NCBI GenBank assembly: GCA_022747635.1
Contig: JAKTNV010000009.1
Coordinates: forward strand, 71,241,907-71,305,906
Direction: 5' to 3'
From: Hetaerina americana
Taxonomy: Eukaryota > Arthropoda > Insecta > Odonata > Calopterygidae
Length of the DNA: 64,000 nucleotides
Positions within the stretch are counted from its first letter, which is position 1, and every line of letters starts with the position of its first letter. A model generated the notes under the pieces. It had not been told where the DNA came from and did not search any database. It saw only the letters and a list, made by a program, of their open reading frames with translations. A program made the translations under genes and the position numbers. Below, one piece after another: positions 37,236 through 48,625 of this stretch.

Positions 37236-38029
37236 ATTCAACATTCCATTGAAAGCATAAACTTTGCTGTACTAAACGATGGCCATTCCAAAAATCAAAG
37301 ATGGATGGAAAAGGAATGATGTTCAAAATCATTAATAACAAGACGGGAGGATGAGAAAGGAAGGGAAAGGGGATAGGAGGAAAGAGGACAAGTATTGGGT
37401 GCAAGGAAAAGGGCACCATATCTTAAGTATTAAGACACTGGATCAACCCTGTAGTAGAGTACAATATACAGGGTGCGTTCCGAAAGTAATGCAATTTAAT
37501 CAAACAAGTCTCCTAGGGCGACGTCAGGAGTGTTGTCGTGATGGAGTTGCCAGGTAACGAAGTCGAGAGGAGAGAGACATGCCTGTGTACGTGCTTTATG
37601 ATTACGCATCGAACATCACCCAGAGGTCAGCAAAACAAATTCCATGTTTACCTTAATACCACCTCTTGATCCACTTCTGCTGAATGCTTTGTCTTTTGTC
37701 CTAAATACTTCTTCCTTCCTTTTCTTCCTCCCTCATCATTTCCAATTCTTCAGTCCACGTCCTTTTCATATATTTTCGTCAACGCGTCTGCCAAAATCTA
37801 ATGCCTGCTATCTATGATTTTCCTCTATCCTGGGAGATCAATTTCATGAGCCAATAAAGTGAACCATTAGCGGTCAAGTCACGGTTTTACAAGCGGGCAT
37901 TTGGTTTCTCTCACCGGACGCGATGCATGAAAGTGTAGCAATGCATGGGAATAGTCTAAGGTGATAATAGTGCAATCGCTGTCCGTAAAAAGTACGAACT
38001 TGGTAATTTACGTTATATACTTAATGTTT
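37236..38029. other. Unannotated stretch; possible mariner end at 37468
   Basis: TATACAGGGTGCGTTCCGAA at 37463-37482 looks like a mariner terminus after TA, and the following 100 bp have no transposase match. Otherwise no gene recognised. Confidence 0.4.
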
Positions 38030-38090
38030 TCATGCAACCTGTTTCGCCTGTCGGGGCATCACCATCAGGCTTTCGATTTCAGAGTAAACC
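38030..38090 (-). mobile_element. PLE-like tail (family I)
   Basis: The minus strand reads GCCTGATGGTGATGCCCCG, ACAGGCGAAACAGGTTGC. A GCC/GGC stem separates CTGATGG from GAAAC. The GC-rich sequence to 38300 shows no readable PLE protein. Confidence 0.5.
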
Positions 38091-38529
38091 TCGAGGTACG
38101 GGATATGTGATTCATGTGCCAGGGGAGGGGGTGAGAGGAAGTGTTGGGGTTATTTGTGAGTGGGAGGGTGGGGGAGAGTGAGGCAATGTTGAATGACGTG
38201 GAGGTGCAAGGAAAGGCGTGGGGGAAGAGCAGGCAGGAGCGGGAGGAAGCAAATTCGGTGGAGTATTTAGAAGTGTCGAGAGGGTGAAGAGACCTCCGCT
38301 TGTGAGATTAAAAACAGTGCTGTGGAAGAGGACCGCAACTGCTTCAAGACGTTTCTTCTCATATCCGCCTGCGTCGAAGCGGCGCAAAGAAAAACACACC
38401 GCGGTGCCCATCAAGAGCTCGAGTGACGAAACGAGATTCGACCCGGTTGAGACTTCACCAAAGAGCGATGCAATCTGTGGACATAATTTCAAAATTCCTT
38501 CGAAATTGCACTGTGAATTGTATCTCAAC

Positions 38530-38541
38530 TTTTGCATTCTT
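38530..38541. repeat. 12-bp target-site duplication, left copy
   Basis: TTTTGCATTCTT, identical to 38723-38734. Confidence 0.8.
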
Positions 38542-38722
38542 GAAGTAAGATCTGGTGCTTTCCCGGCGTATTTGATTCGTGAAGGATTCTCGGGTCTTCC
38601 ACCGGGTCAAGGGTTCCATATTGGCCGACGTTTCGATGCCCGACGATACACGAGTCGGGCATCGAAACGTCGGCCAATATGGAACCCTTGACCCGGTGGA
38701 AGACCCGAGAATCCTTCACGAA
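38542..38722. mobile_element. PLE family C palindrome with target-site duplication
   Basis: Inverted arms 38575-38644 and 38654-38723 match perfectly over 70 bases around a 9-nt spacer. The whole 181-bp unit is bracketed by a 12-bp direct repeat. The arm carries GGGCATCGAAACGTCGGCC, a typical PLE-tail motif. No coding sequence. Confidence 0.7.
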
Positions 38723-38734
38723 TTTTGCATTCTT
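38723..38734. repeat. 12-bp target-site duplication, right copy
   Basis: Exact repeat of 38530-38541. It overlaps the last base of the right arm by one. Confidence 0.8.
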
Positions 38735-41039
38735 ATACGTAGACCTTAGATATTTTCCGGCAGTCACATTTTTATCCATATATTTTAGTGAGGTTCACTG
38801 AAGTGGTTTGTTTTAGAAGACATTTTAAAAGTTTTTCTCAGGAGGAACTTAAGTTATTTTCAGTGTACCCGTGTAAATGGAAGTAATTATAGTCAAATTA
38901 TGCTTACCACTGGTCTCGGAGAGTGGGCTGTGCAATCGATTAATATTTTAAGTATCAAAATTTAATATTTTTAATATCACTCTCAGATTTATTTTGTTTT
39001 ATTTGCATTATTCGGAGAACCAGATGAAAGAAGAATAGAGGTATTGAAAATGTGATATCGCAGAATAAAATTATGATAGCGAAATCGATAGGCAATAAAA
39101 CGTTGAGCGGTACTCATATGAGTGGATGGAAAGGTAGAAAACAAATTTTTTCGGTGTGATATGATATGACTGTGATAAAGTCATTGTGTATCGTTAGGTG
39201 GGTGAAATTTCTTTCGACAAAAGTTATCATTTCTATAAAATTCTTATCTTTTCGGAAAAAAAACTTAGCGCCAATTCCCAAAACCGGATTACGAAAAATG
39301 GTTTCGTGATTCTGACTTTCAGAGGAGTGGTCACTCAGCTGAATTACATTCGGAAACATATCTGAGGAGCGGCGAAATGTCTTGTGATTGCTGTGAATAA
39401 CTCCTTCCACCGGTTAATCACTCTCCGTCTAATTGGTGGGTGAGTGCCAACTTTTCTCAGCACTCAAATGCCAAAAGAGTAAGAAATGTTGAATAAACAT
39501 GAATACATCCAGATTGGTGGAAATTATTGCATGAAATGTGTGGCAAAATCGGAAAAAAAGGAAATTTGTGTTTTTCACAATAAATAAAACTGATAGTTTT
39601 GTTGAAATGGAACATCTTTGGCTCCTAGATTTTTCCCTTCTTCCTCCCTGTTTAAAGCCTAATCCTGCAAAACTCTTTCCTGCTTTCGAAATGGTTTAAA
39701 AATATCCATTATCCTTTTGTTATCTAAATTAATGTTAAAAACATTTCTAGTAAATGTCCTAAGCGATAAATACGACTTTACAACTGGAAATTATGTTATT
39801 TTATTCAGTATTAATATTTTTACAACCTGCTGCGTTTTATTTCCTTAAATATTTTGTTTTCATGTTTTAATATATCGGATGAAATACAATTGCTAATTTA
39901 GTACTTCATGATTTTTTATATTCAACCTGGTAAGGATGGATAAATTAAGACCCGTAATAATTATGGCGGCTAATGACTTGCCTTTTTGCAACCGCAAATT
40001 TGTAAATATTGTAGAGAAAGCTGCGCATAGTTTATAGTTCGAATGAATCTGCCTCATTTCAATTTTACTGGATTGATTTTTCCCACAGTTGTTCACGAAT
40101 ATTTTTGTCAAACCTCGAAAAGACCCTTTCAGCCTCTTTTTTTGCCTCATTATTAATGCACTGTGCTTCGCAGACAACATTTTCCGATTTGTTTTCGCCT
40201 ACGCATGCATTTTGGTCCCCCGAATGGATTGCGGCATTTAAATGTTTCAACTGCCTGCAATTCACTCGACTACCAATCGCGGGGGGGAGGCAAGGAAGGG
40301 TGGGGGGGGCTGGGTGTCGCGCAGTAATGGCGGAGAAGAGCAGTTCGGGGGGGCAGGGCGGGGGGGGGGACGGGGAGATTGACCACTGACTCAATGACCC
40401 CAAAAGTCCAATGATCCCAGTTGTCCACTGGGGATTTGCTTCGAGTTGCCCCGTGGATCACATTAAAACTAGAAACAAGCAATAGAACAAGCCGTAGAAC
40501 GTAGACATAGAAACAGATATTATTAATCATCGGATCCATTTTGGGTATGTAGATATTAAAATGGAGTTTTTATAAATGTTGTCAGTATTTTTATGTGCTC
40601 GTGGTCCACCAATAGAAAGCCTAGGTGGCTTTTTTTCATTTAAATTATTATTATGGAAAAATGCCGAGGCCTATTTATCATCCCTCTAGAATAGGAATCA
40701 TTTGGTCACAAAAATAATCCATTGGATACCCTGCGCAAATAATATTAGTTATTTTTTTCTTAATTTAATATATATTGTTACTTTTTTAACCATTGGTTTA
40801 TTTTTTATTTTTTTATTTGTAAAATAGCTAATTTTTCCTGGAAAGAGAAACCCAAAAATCTCGTGGAAAATTTATCTCTTCATCCCCACATGGCTGTTTA
40901 TTCAATGCAAAACGTCGTGCATATTATTAATGACAAAGACACTAATACGTCAATACACAATGATAAAAAAAACTTGTCGCACCGATAGGGTTTTTCAGCA
41001 GGGTATGATGGACCATGAATCCGAACACGTAACAAGCCA
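38735..41039. other. Unannotated stretch with G-run cluster at 40275-40375
   Basis: Mostly AT-rich with no gene recognised. 40275-40375 holds five runs of six or more G within 100 bp, a quadruplex candidate on the plus strand. Confidence 0.4.
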
Positions 41040-41106
41040 ACAAAATATTTATTTGGTAGTTGTGTTCATCCAAAAACCTACCTTAACCAGTAGATTACTT
41101 AAAAAT
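41040..41106 (+). mobile_element. LINE 3' tip, extreme 5' truncation
   Basis: Only the last 65 bp or so: GGTAGTTGTGTTCATCC, AAAAACCTACCTTAACCAG, TAGATTACTT, then A-rich sequence. It matches the 3' ends at 23820-23868, 46395-46445 and 55640-55691. A PLE family E tail follows immediately. Confidence 0.85.
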
Positions 41107-41119
41107 ATTTCTATATCGA

Positions 41120-41660
41120 CGATGTTGTAGCACTCACAAGAGCATTATAACATTTTGACGGCTCAATAGAACACTAATAAAATAGATAGCACTAAAAGGA
41201 CACTCATATCGTAGATTGTTTGACCTTTCAGCCTTTTCCGAGGCCTTCTTCAAGTTAGACTAAAACTTTTCTGTGAGAGGTACGGGGTCTAATGGGGGGG
41301 GGGAGGTGCAAGGAATGCTGGGTGAGGAATTAAGGATGGCGGTTGAGGGTGGGAATTTTAAAAGATCGAAAAGGTGTAGAAATGCGGATACTTGAGTTCT
41401 CATCTCTGTATTGGTGGTGAAATCGGGTAGGGATTCTAGGATGGTTAGGGAGAAACAATGGCCCCTAATCGTTGCCCTACCTCTAAGACGTACGATTTTC
41501 TTTTAAGGGACTGGAAGTTATTCCAAAAATATCATGAATGTAATAATCAGAGGCATTGAAGGCCGAAATACTTCGAAAGCAGTGTAATATTTTAGGGGGG
41601 AGGAGAGTGAGGCACCCGTTTTTGATTGGATTAGTGTGAAACGAGGCATCCAATGACTGG
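41120..41660 (-). mobile_element. PLE family E, tail plus decayed coding part
   Basis: Matches 7370-7720 in the same strand sense: ATTTTGACGGCTCAATAG, AAAAGGACACTCAT, a TTGAAGAAG-GCC-GGC-TGAAAGGTC tail, and the coding remnant SLPDFTTNTEMRTQ (compare SLPDCATNIGVRT at 7370-8110). No readable GIY-YIG core remains. Confidence 0.6.
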
Positions 41661-41904
41661 GAGATGCGGGCCATCAACAGTTAGATAGGAAAGAGAGAAG
41701 AAGTGGGCATCTGTCGCTGAGAAAAAGCAAACGTATTGAACGAGAAATGAATAAGTGTGCATCCACGTAATACATGTGCAAGCCGCGGCAAGGACATGCG
41801 GTAGGAAGCAAGCGATTTATATAATAATATTCACTAAAGCAAAAACATAGATGCTCGGGCCGTTAATTCACTCCTCAGGAAAAATAGAATAACGAATTAT
41901 TTTA
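41661..41904. other. Spacer, nothing recognised
   Basis: AT-rich spacer between the PLE copy and a decayed mariner. Confidence 0.4.
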
Positions 41905-42980
41905 CTTGATTTTTTTATGTTTCAACATAATGTCATTTTTGCTTTATACACTTTTCTCAGCGGTTCTCCAGCTTTTTTTAATCCGCCCAAAAATTTGGAT
42001 TTCGAAAGGTCCTCTAAAAAAGACATCTCTGCTGGAGATGACCTACTTTTTCGACGTGGATCTTTTTCCAGCGAGCCATTTCTTCAAGTTTGGAAATAGA
42101 AAAGTCACTGGGGGTCAAATTGTGTAATTATGTTGGATGTTTAATTAATTCGTGCTTAAATTTCAGAACTTTCGCCATCGAAACTTCGCGAGTGTTCACC
42201 TATGCATTATCTTGATGGAAGAAAATATTTTTGTTTAACAAATGAGGGCTTTTTCCTTTATTACTACGCCCAAGTGGTGGAATATTGGCGCATATTACTC
42301 TCCATTTATCGTCGGTCCTTTGTTTAAGTAATCAATGCAGATGATTACGCGTAAATACCAGAAGCTGTGATCATCCCCCTCTTGACCGATCTCACCATCT
42401 TCGCCTTCTTTTGAGAACTATCACCTTTAGATAGCCACTGTTTTATTTTTCGACTGTTCCTTTTTCTCTGGTGTGTAGTGTAGCGCAGTTTATCCACGTT
42501 TTACCCACATTCATGTATTGAGACACAGAAACTCGTCAGGATTCGTGACGGAAATGTGGCAAACTAGCCTCCGAGTCGACCACACGATTTCGTTCATTCT
42601 CCACTGAGAGCAAAATGGGACTGCTATAATTTCGAGATTTTCTTCACAAAAAATGTTTTGCGCTCAATTGAAAGCCATGAACCTAGTGATATTACTCTGT
42701 TCTCATTAACTATTTGACGAACTTTGATTCGTCGATCACAAAAAACCATATCATGGATTTTGCCAATCATATCGGCTAAAATAATTTCGACTGTACGTCC
42801 ACAACAATATTACACATCTATGGATGTACAGCCATATTTAATCTCATTTGCCAAATTGCAAACAGTCGCACACATAGGATCAGTTGTACCATGTGGAAGT
42901 TCATCCAATTTGGCTTTGAACCCTTTCAGTGTTAAGCCTTTCAAATAGAAGTGCTTAATCACAGGAACTCATTTTTTTCT
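41905..42980 (-). mobile_element. Mariner, nearly full-length but heavily decayed
   Basis: On the minus strand, fragments of most of a mariner transposase can be read in order: FYLKGLTLKGF, GKIHDMVFCDRRIKV, an ENERNRVVDSEA stretch, YLNKGPTINGE, then KNDIMLK-like C-terminal sequence. The HDMV..DRR.KV pattern suggests the irritans/mellifera group of mariners. Stops and frame changes are frequent and the terminal repeats are not clear, so it is an old copy. Confidence 0.65.
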
Positions 42981-43965
42981 CTCATATTCATACTCATTTT
43001 TTCCATTTTTATGAATGAACAAAAGTGGGGTGCTGCAATCGATTATGAAATTGAAACCACATGATGGATATATCTGAAACTTTAACATATGTTCAGTGAG
43101 AGGTCAAACTTACTAAAAGGAATCTTTTTCAAGACTGTGATTGCCACATCCTGGATTTTCTAGGGACTTATTGATCAAACCATTTATTGAGTTCAATGAG
43201 CAGGAAGCTGATAGGTGAATTTTAATTTTTGTACATTTAATTTCCGTCTTTTATCTACACGTTAAATCATATCATAATCGACAAATTTGCAACAAATAAT
43301 CTTTATCTAATCCACGAGATCGTGGTACATTCTTATCAAAAGTTGGCGTAGATCTCATTCTTACAGGTGCAAAAATATTTACTTCATTAGGTTATTCGTA
43401 AAAGTTACGGGAAATGAACTGATAACTTGTTTACTTAAATGTCACGAATAATATTTTAACCACGTTCATATAATTTGTTTTACATATCAATAAGCTAAAA
43501 TGATCAAAGTTTGGCAATTTTAATTAGGAATTCAAGTATGCAAATAACTAGGCCAAATATCAAAGTTCTCTGTGGAAGAAGATATTCCATATACGCGGGA
43601 ATCGTACTTGCGGCATCATGGTTAGTAGCCGAATAATTTAGGACTAAGGCTAAACACTGAAATTAAGGAGAACTGCCATCGATTCACGAAATTTCCCATG
43701 AGTGTAAAAAAAATGAGGGTAAAAAAGATAAAATATTACTTAAGAATTGCTGCGTCAAAATTAAGAGGATGAGAGAGGATATTTGGGTGAGAGGAATTAG
43801 AATTGCCAGAAAGAAGTCCACAAAATCCAGAGTAAGGACAAGTAGAACGGGAAGATGAGGGAAAGAGGGGAGCGGGTAAATTGAGAGAAGAGATGGCGAA
43901 AGCCGCGAACTAAGCAAACGAAATGGTAGAGCGAAGGAAGAGGAGAATATGAACCAGAGAACAGA
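42981..43965. other. Unannotated AT-rich stretch
   Basis: No gene or repeat recognised. Confidence 0.4.
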
Positions 43966-44760
43966 CAAATAGGAAGATAGGGTGCAGAAGAAAATGGAAG
44001 GGTGTGTATAATAGAGTAAGGAAGTCGGGTGGCGGGAGGGGGAGGAGTGGGGGGGTTGGTGGAGAGAATGGGGGTGGGAGACGGGGGGCCGGGGGGTGAA
44101 TGTGGGGGAGAGGGATAGGTAGATGGACCCGTGTTTCCTCAAAAACGGAGTTCCGCTCTTGTACACAGACATAACGGCGAGCGAACGGAGTATTCTGGAT
44201 GGAAATTATCGCTCTTCGTCTCTGCTCTAAACAAAAGGAGAGGGTGCCTTTCTCTCTCTCTCTCAACCCCCTCCCACTATCTCTTTCTGGTGCCGCCGAG
44301 AGGGGAACATGGGAGGTGAGCGGGGGTAGAGAGCATCTCCTCCCTCAATCCTCCCAACCGTCCCTCTCCTACGCCGGCGACACAGTTTCCGTCCTCCCCC
44401 GCTCCGCTCCACACCCATCCACAGCGCCCCCCCCCACACACACCCCCCGGGAGTGCCGGCCTTTAATACTCACTTGCGCCCTCACATCCGCTCCCAACCG
44501 TCGCGTCGTTCCACCTTTTCGCTCGGCAGAAATAACACACCCGCCTCCACGCTGAATCCGCCGCTTTCCATCTTTATCCCTCCCCCCCCCTTGCCCCGAC
44601 GCGCGCACAAAGAGGAAGGCCGCCTTCTGTGCCGCGGGAGGAGGCTGAGGGGGTGGTTTCAGTCTACTCCCAACCCCCTCACCCCCTTATTCACGCGTAC
44701 AGGAATCGCTGAATGTAATGGCTCAAGTGTCGGAAGCACGCGAAGAGAAAGTTGAGTAAT
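43966..44760. other. GC-rich block with G/C runs
   Basis: A run of G-tracts (44035-44105) and C-tracts (44395-44450, 44578-44590). Overlapping ORFs on both strands, low complexity. No exon identified. Possibly a CpG-island-like region. Confidence 0.5.
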
Positions 44761-45023
44761 CAGAGAGATAAGGAGGTTCGCAGTCTGGGAAATCGGGAAT
44801 TTTGCTAATAGTAATTTTGCGCATAGTCTCCCCTCAACCTCCCCCCCCCCCCCCGAATATTATTCTGTACTCCTACCAACTATCTAGGATACACCGTATA
44901 GTGAAATTCAACAAAGAGGGATCCTATATATTTCATCTGAATCATCACAACGCAAAATCGAAGAAGTCCAAATGGTTTGGTATTATTTTTATGCTAGAGT
45001 TATGTGTAAATAATAAACAATGC
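44761..45023. other. Spacer, nothing recognised
   Basis: Contains a C run at 44841-44854; otherwise AT-rich. Confidence 0.4.
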
Positions 45024-45607
45024 ACAGGGTTTGTATAAAAAGTATCAATGAGTAATAAATAGATAAAGAATCAATGAGTACTTTTTCCAGACGTGTGTGT
45101 GAAGTGCTGATTCAGGCCGTCGGTTTAATGTGAACATGACCGGAGATCGTATATTGTCATTGATAAAACAGTGACAGTGCAATTACCATTGTCACTGAAA
45201 ATATGTAGATTCGAAAGAACTGCGCTAAACTCGTCCCGAAAGTCTTGATGGATGACCAAGAGCAGATTCGAGTGTCTGCTTGCGAAGACCCTCTGCAACG
45301 GCATCGGAACGATTCCCCAACCCCCTTTCAGTATCAACTTGGAACTAGAGGACTATTTCCTATTCCCAAAAGTGAAATCCTCCCTCAAAGGACACCACCA
45401 CGGGACCCTAAGTGCCGTCAAAGCTTGCATGTGTACCCTTAAGGGCCATCCGGAATCCTCTGCCTATTAAGAAGCCTTCCAGTTGTGGAAAAGCCACTCT
45501 GGAAAAAGTGTGTCGACGCTCTCAATGGATGTACTTTGACGTATTTTGAAGCATTGTAGCGATATCTGAAATAAATCTATTTTTCCGAAACATCTTATAC
45601 AAACCAC
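45024..45607 (+). mobile_element. Mariner, internally deleted (copy 2)
   Basis: Same family as 35800-36345. Left end CAGGGTTTGTATAAAAAGTA; right end, inverted, GTGGTTTGTATAAGATG. Reads EQIRVSACEDPLQR, then IPQPPF and DYFLFPKVKSSLKGHHHGTL in a second frame, so the catalytic centre is deleted from just after LQR. The final EAFQLWK is still readable. Confidence 0.85.
45252..45560 (+). pseudogene. Mariner transposase remnant (copy 2)
   Basis: Keeps the third catalytic Asp region only in altered form: family PDLAPAD reads INLELED here. The D of the DESW region and the HDNAP region are both gone. The deletion junction differs from copy 1, in which about 50 bp more sequence survives between LQR and the NG.TTP stretch. 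Confidence 0.75.
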
Positions 45608-46370
45608 TTAAGTGCCAATTTTTTTTGACTCCAGTATTGCGTCACAAAAATGTTGATGAATGTTCAGTCAGATTAGGGCTACGATGGATGCGACACGGCA
45701 CGCTGCGTTGAAATGTTGTCTTGGCCTTAAACAGTCGTCAGTCACGTCCTGTGTAACGCTACAGTGGACGCATTGAGAGTTTGCTCTTCCCAATGAAAAA
45801 AGCTAGAATTTGGTCTGAAATGTTTAAACAGGGGAGAGAGTCAATTAGTGAGTCAAAGGGGGGTGGGTGGACCCGGAGCGGCCCCACCCAAGTGCTCTTA
45901 CTGAAGCAAACATTGACACCAATGCTTCCATTGTAAGTGTGAAGATCGTCCTGAATAACCAGAAAGACACAGTATTAAATATTTTATATTCAATTGGATG
46001 CCGTCTAAATGTTGGCAACAGAAAAATTGCACATGGTACGTGTTTATGTAGGTTGTGGTCACTGCAAATACCACCCCGAAATCGCAATTCTCTCGCACAT
46101 TAAATAGATGTTCTCCAAAACATTATTCATCCAGTTACCCATTTACAAATGTGTTAAATTAGTGTGCGGTTGGTTAAAAAGCCTTTGGTGAGATATATAT
46201 TTTGTTTCCTATGAGAAAGAAATAACTAACTTTCTCACGAATCCGAATTTTTGGTTAAGAATTTATAAAACTATCAGCATCGTACTTCAGTTTCAGAAAT
46301 CTTTTTATAAATCATTAACGATAACATTTACAAGGGTTATTTTATACGTTAGGTCCATTTAGTCATTGGA
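45608..46370. other. Unannotated stretch, no gene recognised
   Basis: No recognisable family. Confidence 0.4.
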
Positions 46371-46396
46371 AATATATATATATATTTTTTTTAAGG
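46371..46396. repeat. Short (TA)n plus A/T run at LINE 3' end
   Basis: (TA)n of about 16 bp followed by a T run that is the LINE poly-A on the minus strand. Confidence 0.9.
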
Positions 46397-48017
46397 TAAT
46401 CTACCGGTAAAGGTAGGTTTTTTCGATGGACACAACTACCAAACAAATATTTTGTGACTACTAACAAACACAACCCTAAATTCTACTCTACACCAGGTCC
46501 CTCTTCATCTCTGAGTACTTTCTTCCGCCCTTCATCCCGTCCAACATCCCTATCCTGTCCTTCCCTTTCCTCTTTTGCCCAACATTCTACCCTCTATCAC
46601 AGTCTTCAACATCCCACTGCCGGTCAACACCCCCTTCATCCACTTTTCCTGTCTCCATAGGATTGCTCCCAACAAACCCCTCTCTTCGCCCACCATACCA
46701 AGTACTTCCTCATTTGTTTTCTTCTCTGTCCATTTCACCTTCTCCATTCTTCTCCACACCCACATTTCAAAAGCCTCCAGTCGACGTCTATCCTCCTGCT
46801 TCAATGACCACGTTTCCGCACCGTACATAGCTACGCTCCATATCAAAGTTTTTACGAGTCTTTTCTTAGCATCCTTACTCAAAGTCCCCGTCATCAACTC
46901 CCTCCTCCTCGTGAAAGCCTCTTTGCCTAGCGCAATTCTTCTCCTTACGTCCCTACTACTTTGACCGTGTTGGTCCAAAACACTGCCGAGATACGTAAAC
47001 TGTTCTACCTGCTCTAGTTTTTGCCCTCCTATTTTAATGTTAAGCTTGCCCTTTTTCTTTCTAGAAAATCGCATAACCTTTGTTTTATTAATATTGATTC
47101 TCATCCCATACCTGTCGCACTGAATTTCCAATTCACTCAGCAATGCTTGCAGCCCCTTGGCTGACTGACAAACTAAAGCTTGGTCATCAGCAAACCTAAC
47201 TGATTTTACGAATTACCCGCCCACTTTCATTCCTACCTCTAGTTCTTCCCATGCCTCTTTGATCATTTCCTCTGCATACAGGTTGAACAGCAACGGTGAT
47301 AATGGGCAACCCTGCCTTACACCCCTTCCTAACACTGCCCATCCTGACTCCCCGTTTCCCACCCGCACCTGAGCAGTCTGAGACATGTACAGGTTGCGGA
47401 TTAGCCTCCTTTCCCTCCAATCTATTCCTATTTTCTGCAATATACCCATTAGTTTTTCCCAATTCACTCTATCAAACGCTTTTTCGAAATCTACGAAGCA
47501 GGCAAATACATCCTGGTTGTGTTCTATATTCCTCTCGATTAATAATCTCATTACTGCAATAGCATCACGCGTACCTCTCCCCTTCCTAAACCCAAACTGA
47601 TCATCCCCTAAGTAATCATTTGCCCTACTCTCTATCCTTTTGTTTATGATCCTGAGAACAACTTTAGCTGCGTGGGATTTCAAACTAATTGTCCTATAGT
47701 CCTCAAATGACGTGGCCTTTACCTTTTTCGGAATCGGAACTAAAACTGCTCTCACAAAGTCTTCCGGCCAGATTCCCTCCTCATAAATGCAACGGATCAG
47801 CCCATATAGCCTCTTCCTCCCACATTTTCCTAAGCATTTTAAAAGTTCCACAGGAATGTTATCTACCCCCACGGCCTTATTTAGTTTCATCTCCCTTAAT
47901 GCCCTTTCTATCTCATTGTCTAGTATGCCTGGACCTAAGCTGTCTTCCTCTACGTCATTTTCTTTTTCAATGTCTAACTTTGTTGGTCTGAGTTCTTTAC
48001 TATACAGTTCTTCTACG
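46397..48017 (-). mobile_element. LINE, young 5'-truncated copy
   Basis: The longest RT-bearing LINE copy. From the 5' truncation at about 48017 it covers the linker before RT, the full RT and the 3' UTR with the same terminal hairpin (CTACC...GGTAG on the minus strand). The RT is split by a stop at 47213-47215. It lies immediately downstream of an old, same-strand LINE fragment (48018-48590). Confidence 0.9.
46550..47890 (-). pseudogene. LINE reverse transcriptase, nearly complete, one internal stop
   Basis: Two ORFs in one frame, 47213-47890 (225 aa) and 46550-47143 (197 aa). The first has KKVKATSFEDYRTISL (fingers), FGFRKGRGTRDAI, motif A FVDFEKAFDRVN and motif B GVRQGCPLSPLLFNLY. A TAA follows KVGG; after it, motif C FADDQALV, CDRYGMRININKTK, YLGSVL and the C-terminal WRRMEKVKWTEKKTNEEVL block are intact. 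The TAA precedes motif C, so without readthrough the protein lacks the catalytic aspartate pair. The same stop is in the copy at 54120 and in an old copy at 62508. Confidence 0.88.
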
Positions 48018-48590
48018 AGTATGTCTCCTATCTCGCCAATCTACTCCTATTTTCTGCATTCAACTCATTAACTCCACTCAATTCGCTCTATCTAATTCCT
48101 TTCGAAATCTACGAAACAGATAAATACATCCTGATTGTATCCCACATGCATGTTTCTCTCTATTAGTGATCTCATTACGGCAATAACATCACGCGTGCCT
48201 CTTCTCTTCCTGAACGCAAACTGATCACGCCTTTAGTAATCATCTTCCCTCCTATTAATTTTTATTAAGTACTCAAATACTGCGCGTGAACTGTAATTTA
48301 TATTTCTTTACTCCTCACACGCGTCTGTTATTTCCTCCTCTGGGATGTGAACTGAAACCGATCTGACGAGAAATTTTGGCCAAATTCTTCATTAATAAAT
48401 GCTACAAATTAGTGACAACTCTTAAAAGTTTATAAAAATCCTTAAGTAGCTATGTGGAAATGTTTTCTCCCCCTACGGCCTTATTCGGCCTCAATTCTCT
48501 TAATTGCTTTTCTATTTCACCATCCAGTACGAATTAACCTAAGCTATCCTCATCTACATCATATTATCTTCCTATACTCTCGTACAAGCT
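48018..48590 (-). mobile_element. LINE RT N-terminal fragment, old copy
   Basis: Minus strand gives diverged versions of LDEIEKQLRELRP, KAVG, RGTRDVIAVMRSL and FDFE, comparable to the 225-aa RT ORF next to it. Many stops. The young copy's truncated end joins it directly, so the young element probably landed at or near it. Confidence 0.75.
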
Positions 48591-48625
48591 TCATGACCTA
48601 GTGAGTTTACCGTAGTTCCTATATA

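Noticed and set aside
37463..37570. Complete mariner at 37.46 kb
   Set aside because: One end-like sequence (CAGGGTGCGTTCCGAA) is present but no transposase remnant or matching opposite end was found.
46575..46964. 129-aa plus-strand ORF overlapping the LINE
   Set aside because: Antisense shadow of the LINE RT C-terminus; the analogous shadow appears at 23292-23834.
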